64,000 nt of DNA from Bacteriovoracaceae bacterium (GTDB lineage: Bacteria; Bdellovibrionota; Bacteriovoracia; Bacteriovoracales; Bacteriovoracaceae), in the NCBI GenBank assembly GCA_947446575.1, contig CANFHC010000002.1, positions 102,690-166,689 on the forward strand. Reading direction: 5' to 3'. Under the pieces are notes generated by a model, which saw nothing but the letters and a program-made list of their open reading frames with translations, was not told the origin of the DNA and searched no databases. Shown here one piece after another: positions 63,506-64,000 of this stretch. The number at the start of each line of letters is the position of its first letter. Position 1 is the first letter of the stretch. The position numbers were made by a program, and so were the translations under genes.

Positions 63506-63928
63506 TTACTTCATTTTAGACATATCGTGATCTGCACTTTTTAGTTGGAGTGGTAATTCATAAATTGCTACTCCTGCTTTAACGCCTTGTCGATTGGCCA
63601 ATATTCGAACTTCACCTTTTTTAACAACCGCAGAGTTTGGGCAATGGAAGTAATTATCCATGACCATGCATTCAAGTTGAATCGTTTTATTTTCTGTTTT
63701 TATTTGAACAACTACAGATGAATTATTTGCACTCGGATTCTTATTTTGAAGATCGAGTAGATAAATTAAAAAGGATCCATCCTTTTGAGCTACTAATTCC
63801 GTGTGAAAAGTTCCTGGCATTCGAATGTATCCTTTGTGGGGACCAAATATTTTTTCACCGTGAGCAAGTGCACTTATGGATAAAAGACTTGTGCTGAGTA
63901 TTATTGCACATTTAATTTTTTTAAGCAT
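63506..63928 (-). CDS. Periplasmic His-containing protein, unknown
   Basis: A 140-residue protein with a signal peptide (ending ISALAHG). The mature part starts HGEKIFGPHKGYIRMPGTFHTE, then beta-rich, and ends DHDMSKMK. His and Met at both termini hint at metal (Cu) binding, comparable to short domains in metal efflux proteins, but this is only an impression. AAGGATT precedes the ATG. It is tail-to-tail with the HemH-MFS gene, no gap between stops. The final 72 bases of the window hold no gene. Confidence 0.65.
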   Translation of the reverse strand: MLKKIKCAIILSTSLLSISALAHGEKIFGPHKGYIRMPGTFHTELVAQKDGSFLIYLLDLQNKNPSANNSSVVVQIKTENKTIQLECMVMDNYFHCPNSAVVKKGEVRILANRQGVKAGVAIYELPLQLKSADHDMSKMK

Positions 63929-64000
63929 TGCCTAATCCTTATAGTTTTTAAATGTCTCATTAAAAGTAAAAATAGAGATTGTTAGCTCTTTTTTTGTTTC

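Overview
This 64 kb window is an AT-rich bacterial chromosome segment with tightly packed genes. It is mostly housekeeping, with no rRNA, tRNA, CRISPR array, insertion sequence or prophage that I could find. The content suggests a member of the Bdellovibrionota, probably Bacteriovorax/Halobacteriovorax-like. The reasons are the many lineage-specific lipoproteins and secreted coiled-coil proteins, a very large Cys-rich lipoprotein, a VanY-type carboxypeptidase, a DUF6178-like protein, a SelO protein, and low GC with normal proteobacterial core genes. The lineage is an inference from gene content and not from a marker tree.

Layout. 1-11.1 kb: a truncated lipoprotein gene with an 18-bp tandem repeat and a thrombospondin-type-1-like module; a small CxxC protein; selO, a CoA-binding protein and an M15 peptidase; two tandem paralogues that each carry a single CxxCH haem-binding motif; several unknown proteins; and a CpaF/TadA-type ATPase. 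11.1-14.3 kb: deoC, a sensor kinase/response regulator pair, and fabI. 14.3-20.7 kb (minus strand): a haem operon in the order hemA, hemC-hemD fusion, hemL, sensor kinase, response regulator, hemE. 20.8-26.9 kb: small membrane proteins, a CBS-less IMPDH/GMPR-family enzyme, a PlsB-like acyltransferase, and infC-rpmI-rplT. 26.9-30.6 kb: a matrixin-like lipoprotein protease, a transaldolase-family protein, a secreted coiled-coil protein, and a tyrosine-recombinase-fold protein that has lost key catalytic residues. 30.8-38.9 kb: rnc, era, der (with a large acidic insertion), two outer-membrane-like proteins, a YfgM-like protein, bamB and a lipoprotein. 39-42 kb: a deoxyhypusine-synthase-like protein next to speA. 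42-46.8 kb: an EEP-family phosphohydrolase, a Cys-rich secreted protein, a thioesterase and a znuABC-type metal importer. 46.8-54.2 kb: a 1,720-residue Cys-rich lipoprotein and a 677-residue secreted coiled-coil protein. 54.4-64 kb: dusB, a HAD phosphatase, ffh-rpsP-khpA, a lone receiver protein, a GCKR/MurQ-like double-SIS protein, tatA, queF, and a ferrochelatase fused to an MFS transporter.

How the genes connect. Haem synthesis is the main theme: hemA, hemC/D, hemL and hemE share one operon with their own two-component system, and the last enzyme (HemH) lies 40 kb away fused to a transporter. Ribosome biogenesis and translation genes (infC, rpmI, rplT, rnc, era, der, ffh, rpsP, khpA, dusB, queF) are spread through the window. 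Envelope biogenesis is represented by BamB with a YfgM-like partner, TatA, a PlsB-like enzyme, FabI and many lipoproteins. The most notable unusual features are the HemH-MFS fusion, the two-component system inside the haem operon, the catalytically eroded recombinase, the acidic insert in Der, and the DHS-like protein lacking the catalytic lysine next to arginine decarboxylase.
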